DNA of 7,724 nucleotides, taken from NCBI GenBank assembly GCA_041691815.1, contig JBEPTZ010000171.1:1-7724 (forward strand), read 5' to 3'. Positions 1 to 6,363 of the stretch are shown here, piece by piece. The notes below the pieces were generated by a model, which was not told where the DNA came from, did no database searches, and saw only the letters and a program-made list of their open reading frames with translations. Positions within the stretch are counted from its first letter, which is position 1. Each line of letters opens with the position of its first letter. This DNA comes from 70-18 sp041691815. Its GTDB lineage: Bacteria; Pseudomonadota; Alphaproteobacteria; Acetobacterales; Acetobacteraceae. The position numbers were made by a program, and so were the translations under genes.

Positions 1-446
1 GCTGCACTGATGCACGAGCTCGGCTGGCATCTCGATTTTTTGACCCCGGGATGGCTGGTGCGCGAATTGCTGCCTGACCTGCGGGCGCTGCCAATCGACT
101 TTTCGGTGGCGCATCTCGGCCTATTTCCCGCCAGGGACGGCCCGGAACAACCGGGCTTCCAGGAATTTCTCGAACTGCTGCGCGGAGGTCGCTGCTGGGT
201 GAAACTCACCGGTACCTACCGCTGTCGACCGCACATGATTTCGGAAATGTAACGACAATGGCCCGCGCGCTGATCGCGGCGGCACCGCACCGCATCATCT
301 GGGGCAGCGACTATCCGCATCTGTCGTTCCACGACAAGGTCGGTTCGGTCGAGCTCTTCAACAAACTCGCGGAATGGGTGCCGGATATGCCGATCCGTCA
401 GCGGATCCTGGTGGACAATCCACGGACGCTGTTCGACTTCAGCTGA
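1..446 (+). pseudogene. Amidohydrolase (PDC-hydrolase-like), 5' partial, frameshifted
   Basis: This is the C-terminal half of a TIM-barrel metal-dependent hydrolase of the amidohydrolase 2 family, related to 2-pyrone-4,6-dicarboxylate hydrolases that open lactone rings in aromatic catabolism. The frame is open to the left edge, so the start lies outside the window. The first part (to the stop at 250-252) contains FSVAHLG, the usual active-site histidine strand, and WVKLTGTYR. The family continuation is in another frame: DFGNVTTMARALIAAAP, then IIWGSDYPHLSF with the probable catalytic Asp at 309-311, ending at the TGA at 444-446. Inserting one C after the Arg codon at 220-222 would restore TYRLSTAHDFGNV, so a single-base deletion fits exactly. 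It may be a true pseudogene or a sequencing error. An independent C-terminal protein from ATG 258 is possible but unlikely. The family call is firm; the exact substrate is not. Confidence 0.87.
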
Positions 447-839
447 CGGCGAACCTTCCGCCCGTTCTGCCGGGATGTTGGGGCACGATAGCCAGGCGGC
501 ACCGGTACATTTCTGGACCAGTCGTCCGTCGAGCGAGCGCCATCCGCAGCCCAACGAACACGAGGCACGCCCTATCCAGCCGTTCGTTGAAAATCCAACG
601 CAACCACAGCGAGTGTTCGGACCCAGGAGTTGCCCCTGCACCATTCGGTTTTCGAGGAAGCGCTCTCTCGCCAGGGAGGTGGGGATGGCAGGCGCAGGTT
701 TGCTGCGGGTTTGCGCGGTGGGCCTGGGGATCGGCAGTCATAGCGAGCGTCGGAATACCCAGGCAGCTCCTGCGAACCGCAGGCTGCCGCGAGCGAATCA
801 CAGAAGTGTCAAGCGGCCTGAGATGATCTTGGACACCAC
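447..839. other. Gap with no supportable gene
   Basis: Nearly 400 bases lie between the amidohydrolase stop and the stop of the convergent NTPase gene. Several open frames cross it on both strands, but their translations are rich in Arg, Pro, Cys and Ser, show no family motif I recognise, and run into the neighbouring genes as antisense shadows. The only structure I see is the hairpin at 762-788. The stretch may be decayed sequence; no transposase motif was found in it. Confidence 0.5.
762..788. terminator. Hairpin downstream of the NTPase gene, possible terminator
   Basis: GGCAG (762-766) pairs with CTGCC (784-788), and CCTGCG (769-774) pairs with CGCAGG (778-783) around an AAC loop, with a two-base bulge. 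That is eleven base pairs. On the minus strand it lies about 50 bases beyond the stop of the large NTPase gene, where a terminator would be expected. No T-run follows on either strand, so it is not a classical intrinsic terminator. It could instead stabilise an mRNA 3' end. Confidence 0.3.
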
Positions 840-3800
840 TCAGCGACGCCCATCCGCTTGCGCCGCCTCCATTGCCGATTTGCCGCGGGAAAAATACGCC
901 TGCGCCTCGTCAGGCTGACCGCTGAACTTGTATGCAATGCCGACATAATTGAGTGCCACCGCGTGCTCAATCTTCCAGCGTTTCACCGTCGGTTCCTGGG
1001 CCACAAGCATTTCGGCATGGCCGAGCGCCTCGCGGAAATGGGTCAGCGCCGGAGCAAACTCTCGCCGCGCCAGTTCAGCCGCGGCCACCGCATCCAGTGT
1101 CTCGATCAGGCTGTACCGGAAGGCCGTACTGCCGGGTTGGCGGACGAACAGCTGCTCCGCTTCGGTCAGGCAGCGCTGCAGCGCCCGCCATTGCAGATCG
1201 GGCCGGCCCGAGAGCAGTTGGGTGGTGGCGATGCCCAGCAGGCTCGCAACAATCTCCCTGCGCCACTCCAATCTCTCCGGCTGATCCACCGCAAGCGACT
1301 CGCTGGCCGTCAGGTTGTCGTCATAGGCGGCAATCGCCCCGACGAAATCGCCCGCCTTTTGCAACTCCCCGCCCAGGTGCAGGCGCACCGCCGCGAGTTC
1401 GTCCTGCCATGCCACATTGCCGGCCGCACGGCCGACCAGAAGACGCGCCGCCTCGATGCCGGCTCGGTCATGCTCGGCGGCCGCCGCGTGGTTGTCGGCC
1501 AGGCCGTAGATCCGCGCCAGCGATGCCTCGGGGTCCATCAGTCCATGCAGCCGCTCCATATCATCCGGGGCGGCGGCTGCGCTCGCTTTCACAATCGTCA
1601 GGCTGGCCCGCAACTCCTCCACCGCCGCGGCAGTATCACCCGTCAGCATCAACGCATTTCCTGCTATGCCGTGCAGCGTCGCCGCATCGCCGCGGCAGAG
1701 CTGGCTGCTGCTTTGCGGCCCGGTCAGGCTCTTCACCCGCGCGATGGCCGGCCGCAGCACCCCGACAGTCGCCGCCAGATCGCCGTTGCTCGCGAGAACA
1801 CCCCCCAGCCGGATGTCGGCATAGACGAGATCGCGCTGCCATTCGGCGTTCTCCGGATCATGTGCCAGAACCGTGGTCGCGAGGTCTGCCGCCTCGCGCG
1901 CCCTGGCCAGCGCCACCGGCAGGTTCCGTTGCGACGCCGCAAGCCGTGCGGCCTGACCGGCGTTGATCGACAGGCCCCTTTGCCATTCCGCGTTCGCAGG
2001 CTGCAGCACCGACAGTCGGTGCAGGATCTGCGCCTCCTGCTCCAGGGCCTCGGCGGCTGCCACCTGGTTCTGCCCACCCAACGCGGCGAGGGCGATGAGC
2101 CGCAGGTCGTTCGCCTCGAGCGCTGCGGCCGCAACGTCATGTCCATTCGCCGCCACTGCTCGACGCTGCCATTGCAGGTCTTCGTGCAGCAACGCCAGCG
2201 CGGGCTCCCACGCGCGCAGATCGAGCAGAGCGGTGGCAAGGTCTCGCCTTACCGCCCGCAATGGCCCGGTGCCTGCGGCCACGCCGTGCGCCGCGGCACC
2301 CGCCTCGGCCCCGCGGTACACCGCCACCGCCCCACGTGCGTCGCCGTCCGCCCGCAGCGCGAGCCCCAACGTGTCCTGCGCCGTGACCAGTGCGAGCTGG
2401 CGCGCCTCGCTCGGCGCCTGCAGCGCCACCGCCTCGGCGATCGACACCGCATCCTGCGCCCGTTGCCGTGCCCCGGCACTGTCGCACAAGGCCAGTTGCA
2501 CACTGGAAAACCCCGCCTGCAACCGGATCCGGGTGTCCTGCAACAGCGGAGGCAACGCCCCGGCGGCCGCACCGACCAGCCCGCCCAGCGTGGTGCTTGC
2601 CGTGGAGAGCAACGCCCGCGCCACCTGGCGGGTCATCCCGCCGTCGCGCAGGTGATCGTTGACGGCATCGATCAGGCTGGCACCACCATCGAGCGCCGCC
2701 TTGAAGTTCTGTTCGGCCTGGACTGTCTGCCGCCGTGCCTCCTGGCGCTGGATCGTGGCGAACCCCGCCGCCCCTACTGCCGCCACCAGTAGCACCGAGA
2801 CGACCGCTGCCGCGATCCGCGTCCGCCGCACCACCTGCGTTGCCGCATCGGCCCGCGCCTGCTGCGCTTCCACTTCAAGCCGCAATTCCCGTTGCGCATG
2901 CGCGGCCGCCACCGCCTGCCGTTCGGCATCGACGTCGCGCGAAGCGGCAATGAATGCGGCTGTTGCGGGCTCCAAGGCATCCGCCCGATGCGCCGCCAAT
3001 TCCACCGCCTCCGCCAACGGCCGGCCCGGTGGCAACAGGAATTCCCGATCGCGCTGCTCCTGCACCCAGCGCTGCGCCGCTGCATCCACCCGCCCCCGTG
3101 TCCGCAGCGCCTCCCGATCGGCCGCGATCAGCGCGGCGGCACGCGGCCACCCCAGCAGCAGCGCATCATGCGCCACCCGCAGCATCGTCTCCTGCTCGCT
3201 GTTGTCCGCCACCAGCAGCCGCGCCGCGACGAACGCATCCACCAACCGCACCGCATCTGCATTTGTCGCCGCCTGCCGTGCCGGCACCGCGCGGCTGGTG
3301 ACCACGCCCTCGCCAGTCACTCCGACCAGCGCCCCCAGCACGCCGGGCAGCGCAGCGGCCGCCGCCGCATCCAGCCGCCCCAACGTCGCCTCCGCTCGCC
3401 GCTCCACCACCCCCGGCAGCCCGCCCAGCGCGTCGTAGGCAGTGAAGGTCAGCAGGTTTTCTGCCGGATCGCGTGCCTCGAACAGCGCGTCGAGCGTCAG
3501 TTGCAGCAGTGGCAACGCCCCCGGCTGGTCTGCCGCCGCGGCAAGTTCCTCGTCGAGCGCGGCACCATCGGGCCGGGTATCGAAGCGCAGCCCTGCCGCA
3601 GCCGCCGGCCCGGCAATGATCTCCGCCAGCTCCGCCGCCCCAGGCGCCCCCAGGTCGAGTTGTGCGCCGCCATCGCGCAGGGCCATCAAGGGTGGGCTGG
3701 CCTGAAACGCCGCGTACAGGTCGCTGCGCAGGGTCGCGATCACCCACACCACGCCGGTCGCCACCAGCGCTGCCAGCGTTCGCGCGAATGCATCCCGTGC

Positions 3801-4709
3801 ATCCGGTGGCGCCAGCGCCTCCTCGAACTGGTCGACCACCAGCAACAGCCGCGCCTCCACAGCCCGCACGAACCCCTCGCGCGCCGCCAGCGCAGCCGTG
3901 CCGCGCGCCAGCGCCAGCCGCACCGCACGGGCCGCCGCCTCCGGTGCGCCGGCAAGCAGTTGGGCAAGATCCGCCGGCGACGGCGTGTCGCCCGACGCCA
4001 GCTCGGCCACCGCCTCCGGCCGGTAGAGGACGCGGGCCAGCGCATGGATCGGCGTCTCGCCTTCACTCGGGCGCATCACGCAACAGCGCCACACATCCAC
4101 GCCGGAGACCGCCCCCGGCTGGGACAGGCGGGGCACCAGCCCGGCCCGCGCAAGAGAGGACTTCCCGGACCCGCTGGTGCACAGGATCAGAAGGAACCCG
4201 CCGCCCCGCTGCGCCGCCTCGGTCAGCCGCTCGCGCGCGCGCTCCACAATCCGCCGGCGCCCGAAGAATACCGCGGCATGCTCAGCGTCGAACGGCTGTA
4301 ATCCGCGGAACGGCGAGCCGAGCTGCTCGATCGGCCAGGTCAGCCCGACGGCCGCGACCTTGCGGCGTGCCAGCCACAGGCGGATGTGGTCTTCGACCTG
4401 GGTCTCAAGCTGGTCGGTGGTCTCGAAACTCTGGTACGCGGCAGTGAAATGGCCGGTTTCAGTACGGAACCAGCGGGTCCAGAACTGCTTCAGCGCCTCG
4501 AACTGCGCCCGCTCGGTCTCCACCTGCTCCGCATCCAACAGCACCGGTGCCACCTTGCGGTACACCAGCACGTCCGGCGACCCCTTGCTCCGGGCCGCCT
4601 GCATCGCGTCCTCGAACTCGTATTCGGTTCCGGTCGGTGTCGTCCCGTCGGCCCGGCGGTAGTCGGGCGGCAATTCGAAACCCAGCCGCTTCCACAGGAT
4701 GCACACCAC
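840..4709 (-). CDS. nSTAND1-type P-loop NTPase with helical repeats, 5'-truncated
   Basis: This is a giant signalling NTPase of the nSTAND1 group. Numbering from the GTG at 4709 gives 1289 residues. Residues 1-115 are the end of a DUF4062/TIR-like domain (LVVCILWKRLG, then TGTEYEFEDAM). SPFRGLQPFDAEHAAVFFGR (132-151) introduces the NTPase. The P-loop CTSGSGKSS spans 177-185 with Cys177 where a Gly is usual. The Walker B strand is LLLVVDQFEE, ending at Glu297, with an Arg at 328 in TLRSD. A winged-helix-like region follows, including VAHDALLLGWPR around His514. A charged coiled-coil-like stretch precedes one transmembrane helix at about 632-653, and regular 48-residue TPR-like repeats run from about 862 to the end. 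The GTG falls inside a domain strand. The frame stays open to 4841 and reads family-like sequence (RLNGEFGG, FQDQIPLPSETD), so the true N-terminus is lost. STAND proteins are usually sensors or switches that oligomerise on ligand binding. No ligand or effector activity is evident, and expression without its own start is uncertain. Confidence 0.88.
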   Translation of the reverse strand: MVCILWKRLGFELPPDYRRADGTTPTGTEYEFEDAMQAARSKGSPDVLVYRKVAPVLLDAEQVETERAQFEALKQFWTRWFRTETGHFTAAYQSFETTDQLETQVEDHIRLWLARRKVAAVGLTWPIEQLGSPFRGLQPFDAEHAAVFFGRRRIVERARERLTEAAQRGGGFLLILCTSGSGKSSLARAGLVPRLSQPGAVSGVDVWRCCVMRPSEGETPIHALARVLYRPEAVAELASGDTPSPADLAQLLAGAPEAAARAVRLALARGTAALAAREGFVRAVEARLLLVVDQFEEALAPPDARDAFARTLAALVATGVVWVIATLRSDLYAAFQASPPLMALRDGGAQLDLGAPGAAELAEIIAGPAAAAGLRFDTRPDGAALDEELAAAADQPGALPLLQLTLDALFEARDPAENLLTFTAYDALGGLPGVVERRAEATLGRLDAAAAAALPGVLGALVGVTGEGVVTSRAVPARQAATNADAVRLVDAFVAARLLVADNSEQETMLRVAHDALLLGWPRAAALIAADREALRTRGRVDAAAQRWVQEQRDREFLLPPGRPLAEAVELAAHRADALEPATAAFIAASRDVDAERQAVAAAHAQRELRLEVEAQQARADAATQVVRRTRIAAAVVSVLLVAAVGAAGFATIQRQEARRQTVQAEQNFKAALDGGASLIDAVNDHLRDGGMTRQVARALLSTASTTLGGLVGAAAGALPPLLQDTRIRLQAGFSSVQLALCDSAGARQRAQDAVSIAEAVALQAPSEARQLALVTAQDTLGLALRADGDARGAVAVYRGAEAGAAAHGVAAGTGPLRAVRRDLATALLDLRAWEPALALLHEDLQWQRRAVAANGHDVAAAALEANDLRLIALAALGGQNQVAAAEALEQEAQILHRLSVLQPANAEWQRGLSINAGQAARLAASQRNLPVALARAREAADLATTVLAHDPENAEWQRDLVYADIRLGGVLASNGDLAATVGVLRPAIARVKSLTGPQSSSQLCRGDAATLHGIAGNALMLTGDTAAAVEELRASLTIVKASAAAAPDDMERLHGLMDPEASLARIYGLADNHAAAAEHDRAGIEAARLLVGRAAGNVAWQDELAAVRLHLGGELQKAGDFVGAIAAYDDNLTASESLAVDQPERLEWRREIVASLLGIATTQLLSGRPDLQWRALQRCLTEAEQLFVRQPGSTAFRYSLIETLDAVAAAELARREFAPALTHFREALGHAEMLVAQEPTVKRWKIEHAVALNYVGIAYKFSGQPDEAQAYFSRGKSAMEAAQADGRR
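974..2123 (-). repeat. Array of 48-residue (144-bp) TPR-like repeats in the NTPase
   Basis: Within the C-terminal part of the NTPase, equivalent aromatic positions recur every 48 residues: Trp910, Trp958, Leu1005, Arg1053, Trp1101, Trp1149, Phe1197 and Trp1245 (numbered from the GTG at 4709). The phase is kept back to about residue 862. Each unit has the pattern W-[QR]-x-[DE]-L, a first helix with L-G, a G near unit position 20, A-[ILV]-x-x-[YFL] in a second helix, and a final P-x-N-x-x before the next Trp. The coordinates span the clearest units. The repeats are diverged, so they are protein repeats rather than recent DNA duplications. Related helical repeats in other NTPases act as ligand- or partner-binding superhelices. 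Confidence 0.75.
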
Positions 4710-4826
4710 CAGGTCGGTCTCCGACGGCAGCGGTATCTGGTCCTGGAAGGCCTTCGCGGCGGTGTAATAGGAGCGTTCCCAGCGGATCGCTTCCAGCAGG
4801 CCGCCGCCGAACTCGCCGTTCAGGCG

Positions 4827-4858
4827 CTTGGGGGTCTCGCCTCAGCGGCGAGACCAAG
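4827..4858. repeat. Inverted repeat at a rearrangement junction
   Basis: GGTCTCGCC (4833-4841) and its complement GGCGAGACC (4847-4855) form a perfect nine-base stem with a five-base loop. The arms extend to CTTGG and CCAAG if three extra G are allowed in the left arm. The left arm lies in the NTPase reading frame (minus strand, GETPKRLNGEF) and the right arm in the plus-strand fragment (GETKGLDVMG), so both frames read Gly-Glu-Thr on opposite strands. The NTPase frame closes at 4842-4844, inside the loop. This looks like a breakpoint joined at a short inverted repeat. Confidence 0.6.
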
Positions 4859-5043
4859 GGGCTCGACGTTATGGGCATCCGGGCGCTCGACCAGAACATC
4901 GAGGCTTCTCTGGCGAACGGGATCACCACGATCTCAATCCGCGCTCGATACATTTCGATCCTCACCTGGGCAATTGGCCAGTACTGCGTCGATGAGAGCG
5001 CCGGCGGCCGAGTGCACCATGACAAGGAGGCGGGGACGTATAC
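4838..5043 (+). pseudogene. Fragment of an unidentified protein gene
   Basis: The plus strand carries a stretch of about 65 codons with natural-looking composition, unlike the shadow sequence to its left: GETKGLDVMGIRALDQNI, then NGITTISIRARYISILTWAI, then VDESAGG. It resembles the N-terminal region of conserved hypothetical proteins I have an impression of from accessory regions, but I cannot name the family. The left end coincides with the inverted repeat at 4827-4858. The right end, near DKEAGTY, coincides with the truncated end of istB. No start codon is found at a sensible place; the first in-frame ATG, at 4871, lies inside the conserved-looking segment. The fragment is therefore cut on both sides and presumably inactive. 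Confidence 0.5.
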
Positions 5044-5142
5044 CTCAGCCAGCAGCTCGGTCCAGGCCGTGGCCATGCCGTAGAGATGCAGCGCGTTGAG
5101 CTGGCCCAGGCGGTCCGTGCCGGCGTGGTTAATGGACGGCAT
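5043..5142 (-). pseudogene. istB: istB fragment, IS21 transposition helper ATPase
   Basis: From ATG 5142 the minus strand reads MPSINHAGTDRLGQLNALHL followed by YGMATAWTELLAE. This matches the N-terminal helical region of IS21 IstB helper ATPases (typically about 250 residues), which bind DNA and activate the IstA transposase. Family-like sequence stops after about 33 codons, near 5043; the ATPase domain with its Walker motifs is absent. The frame continues to 4459 only by running antisense through the unknown fragment and the NTPase gene. The ATG overlaps the end of the extended istA frame (stop at 5129-5131), as expected for translational coupling. Confidence 0.85.
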
Positions 5143-6037
5143 AGCCCACCTCGCGCAAATGATCGTAGTGGCCGCAATCAGCGAGTGGCTCGGTTTGCAG
5201 CTACAGCATGTCGGGCACAGTGAGGGCGCTCGGCTGGGTGGGTGCGATCAGCCGGCGCATCTCGTTCATCACGACGGCCGCGGTGACGACATTGCCGTCC
5301 AGCACCAGTTCGCAGGCCACCTGCGGCGGCTCCAACCCAAACTCGCGGGCCAGCATCAGCAGTTCAACGAAGGCCCGGTCGCCTTTCGGCTGTTTGAGGA
5401 TACGGTCGCGCACCGGCCAGATGGCGGTCGGCAAATCCCATTCCCGGAACGGCACGCCATTGCGCAGCGCACCTGGTTTACGTTCCAACAATGGCAGGTA
5501 GTGCCAGGGATCGCAGACAAGCTGGTCGCGTCCAAACCGGCGAGCGTGTTCGTCGATCACCGCGCCATCCGCCACCACGCGCACGTCGGTGGCTGTGCTG
5601 CGCACCGAGACTGCGCGACCGGCAAACGCCGCTGGCACGCTGTAGCGATTGCGATCCAGCACGACGAGGCAGGTGCTGGACACGCGCAGCATGTGCTCGA
5701 CATAGCCGTCGGAATTCGCGCTGATCCGCCGCAAGGCCGCCTGCTCTTCGGCGAAGCAGGCGGCAATTGAACGCGCCGGCGTGACCGGATGCTTGCGCTG
5801 CGCGAGTTCCGTGCAGCGCGTGGCGAGCCATTGGCTCAACGCATCAAAGTTGGCAAAGCGGGCCAGCGGGGTGAAGAGCCACTCGCGAATGTTGCCGACC
5901 TGGTTCTCGACCTGTCCGTCCGGGCGACTTACGCGGCCTTCGGCCACGGTTCGCCCGAACCCCAGCCTGACACCGGCGTGCAGGCAACCGGCTCGAACAG
6001 ATAATGGTTGGCCAGCACCATGAAGCGGCGGTTGAAC
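5129..6037 (-). pseudogene. istA: istA C-terminal half, IS21 transposase, multiply disrupted
   Basis: This is the C-terminal half of an IS21 transposase. It starts abruptly near 6037 with PLFNRRFMVLANHYLFEPVA and lacks the helix-turn-helix and the first two acidic DDE residues. GQVENQVGNIREWLFTPLAR follows, and the Glu in VEN is probably the third catalytic acid. Then come DGYVEHMLRVSSTCL, NRYSVPAAFAG, FGRDQLVCDPWHYLPLLE, RDRILKQPKGDRAFVELLML and MNEMRRL, all typical of the family. Between SGW (near 5962) and GQVEN (near 5917) about 44 bases replace an expected six, shifting the frame. A TAG at 5201-5203 ends the main frame after VPDML, although the same frame then reads LQTEPLADCGHYDHLREVGY as an intact transposase would, to a TAA at 5129-5131. 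Truncation, insertion and nonsense codon make it inactive. Confidence 0.9.
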
Positions 6038-6226
6038 AGCGGGACCATTTCGCTCGCCGCCGACCTCGATGACCAGGAGTCCGGGTTCCAGGATTTCGTC
6101 ATCGTGCATGAGCTGCTTCATCTGAAAGTGCCGAACCACGGCCGGCTGTTCCGCGCCCTGATGACGGTCCACGCACTAGGATGGCGGCAGCACGATGTGG
6201 CGCGGCGGGCAGTGGCGCTCCGGTAG
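6038..6226 (+). pseudogene. YgjP/DUF45-like zinc metallopeptidase, C-terminal fragment
   Basis: The plus strand reads SGTISLAADLDDQESGFQDF, then VIVHELLHLKVPNHGRLFRA, then LMTVHALGW, ending at a TAG at 6224-6226. The HELLH motif (6107-6121) and the following NHG are the zinc-binding signature of the YgjP/DUF45 (M48-like) metallopeptidases, whose third ligand is the His of NHG. Full members are roughly 160-250 residues; only about 62 remain. The upstream part of the open frame (from ATG 6008, MASTMKRRLN) is antisense istA and not part of the protein. The gene was therefore cut at the IS21 remnant boundary near 6037. Such genes often accompany type I restriction operons, which suggests, but does not prove, that a restriction locus was lost here. 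Confidence 0.82.
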
Positions 6227-6263
6227 ACGCTCATCGACATGTATCATTTTTGTGATCAATGTG

Positions 6264-6291
6264 TTGATTGTACATCCGATCTCGATATTGA
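6264..6291 (+). promoter_or_regulatory. Weak candidate promoter/operator upstream of the caspase-like gene
   Basis: The gap 6227-6363 is distinctly AT-rich for this window. TTGATT (6264-6269) and TATTGA (6286-6291) lie 16 bases apart as a possible sigma70-like pair. ATCAA (6255-6259) and TTGAT (6264-6268) form a small inverted repeat around TGTG, overlapping the -35 candidate like an operator. A second -35-like TTGACT at 6316 has no good -10. The match is modest. Confidence 0.25.
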
Positions 6292-6349
6292 TTTGGCTCG
6301 GCACAGCGACTATTGTTGACTTAACGCACTCAAAACTGGCTGCGGTGAC

Positions 6350-6356
6350 GGGGAGG
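6350..6356 (+). promoter_or_regulatory. Ribosome binding site for the caspase-like gene
   Basis: GGGGAGG lies seven bases before the ATG at 6364. It is a strong Shine-Dalgarno match at normal spacing and fixes the start of the caspase-like gene. Confidence 0.75.
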
Positions 6357-6363
6357 TCGGATC

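Larger units (their letters stand above)
5043..6037 (-). mobile_element. Decayed IS21-family insertion sequence remnant
   Basis: This remnant holds the C-terminal half of istA followed, with a 14-base overlap, by the first 33 or so codons of istB, the usual IS21 order. The 5' half of istA, the rest of istB and both terminal inverted repeats are missing. It is flanked on both sides by fragments of plus-strand genes, so the element or its flanks were eroded after insertion. It cannot transpose on its own. The ends given are where family-like coding sequence stops, not true IS termini. Confidence 0.85.

Noticed and set aside
439..801. A 120-codon minus-strand frame in the gap left of the NTPase
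   Set aside because: It was considered as a transposase or membrane protein remnant, but no motif could be matched in any frame of this gap.
858..2792. A 644-codon open frame antisense to the NTPase gene
   Set aside because: It mirrors the third-position GC bias of the NTPase. Its translation is rich in Arg, Gln and His with no domain, while the minus-strand frame carries clear NTPase and repeat motifs.
2892..4301. A 469-codon plus-strand open frame
   Set aside because: It lies opposite the NTPase catalytic region, is very Arg/Gln/Pro-rich and has no recognisable motif, so it is an antisense shadow.
4459..5142. A 227-codon minus-strand frame starting as istB
   Set aside because: Only the first 33 or so codons are IstB-like. 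The rest is antisense of the unknown fragment and an out-of-frame read through the NTPase gene.
5096..5770. A 224-codon plus-strand frame across the IS21 remnant
   Set aside because: It is antisense to well-preserved IstA coding sequence.
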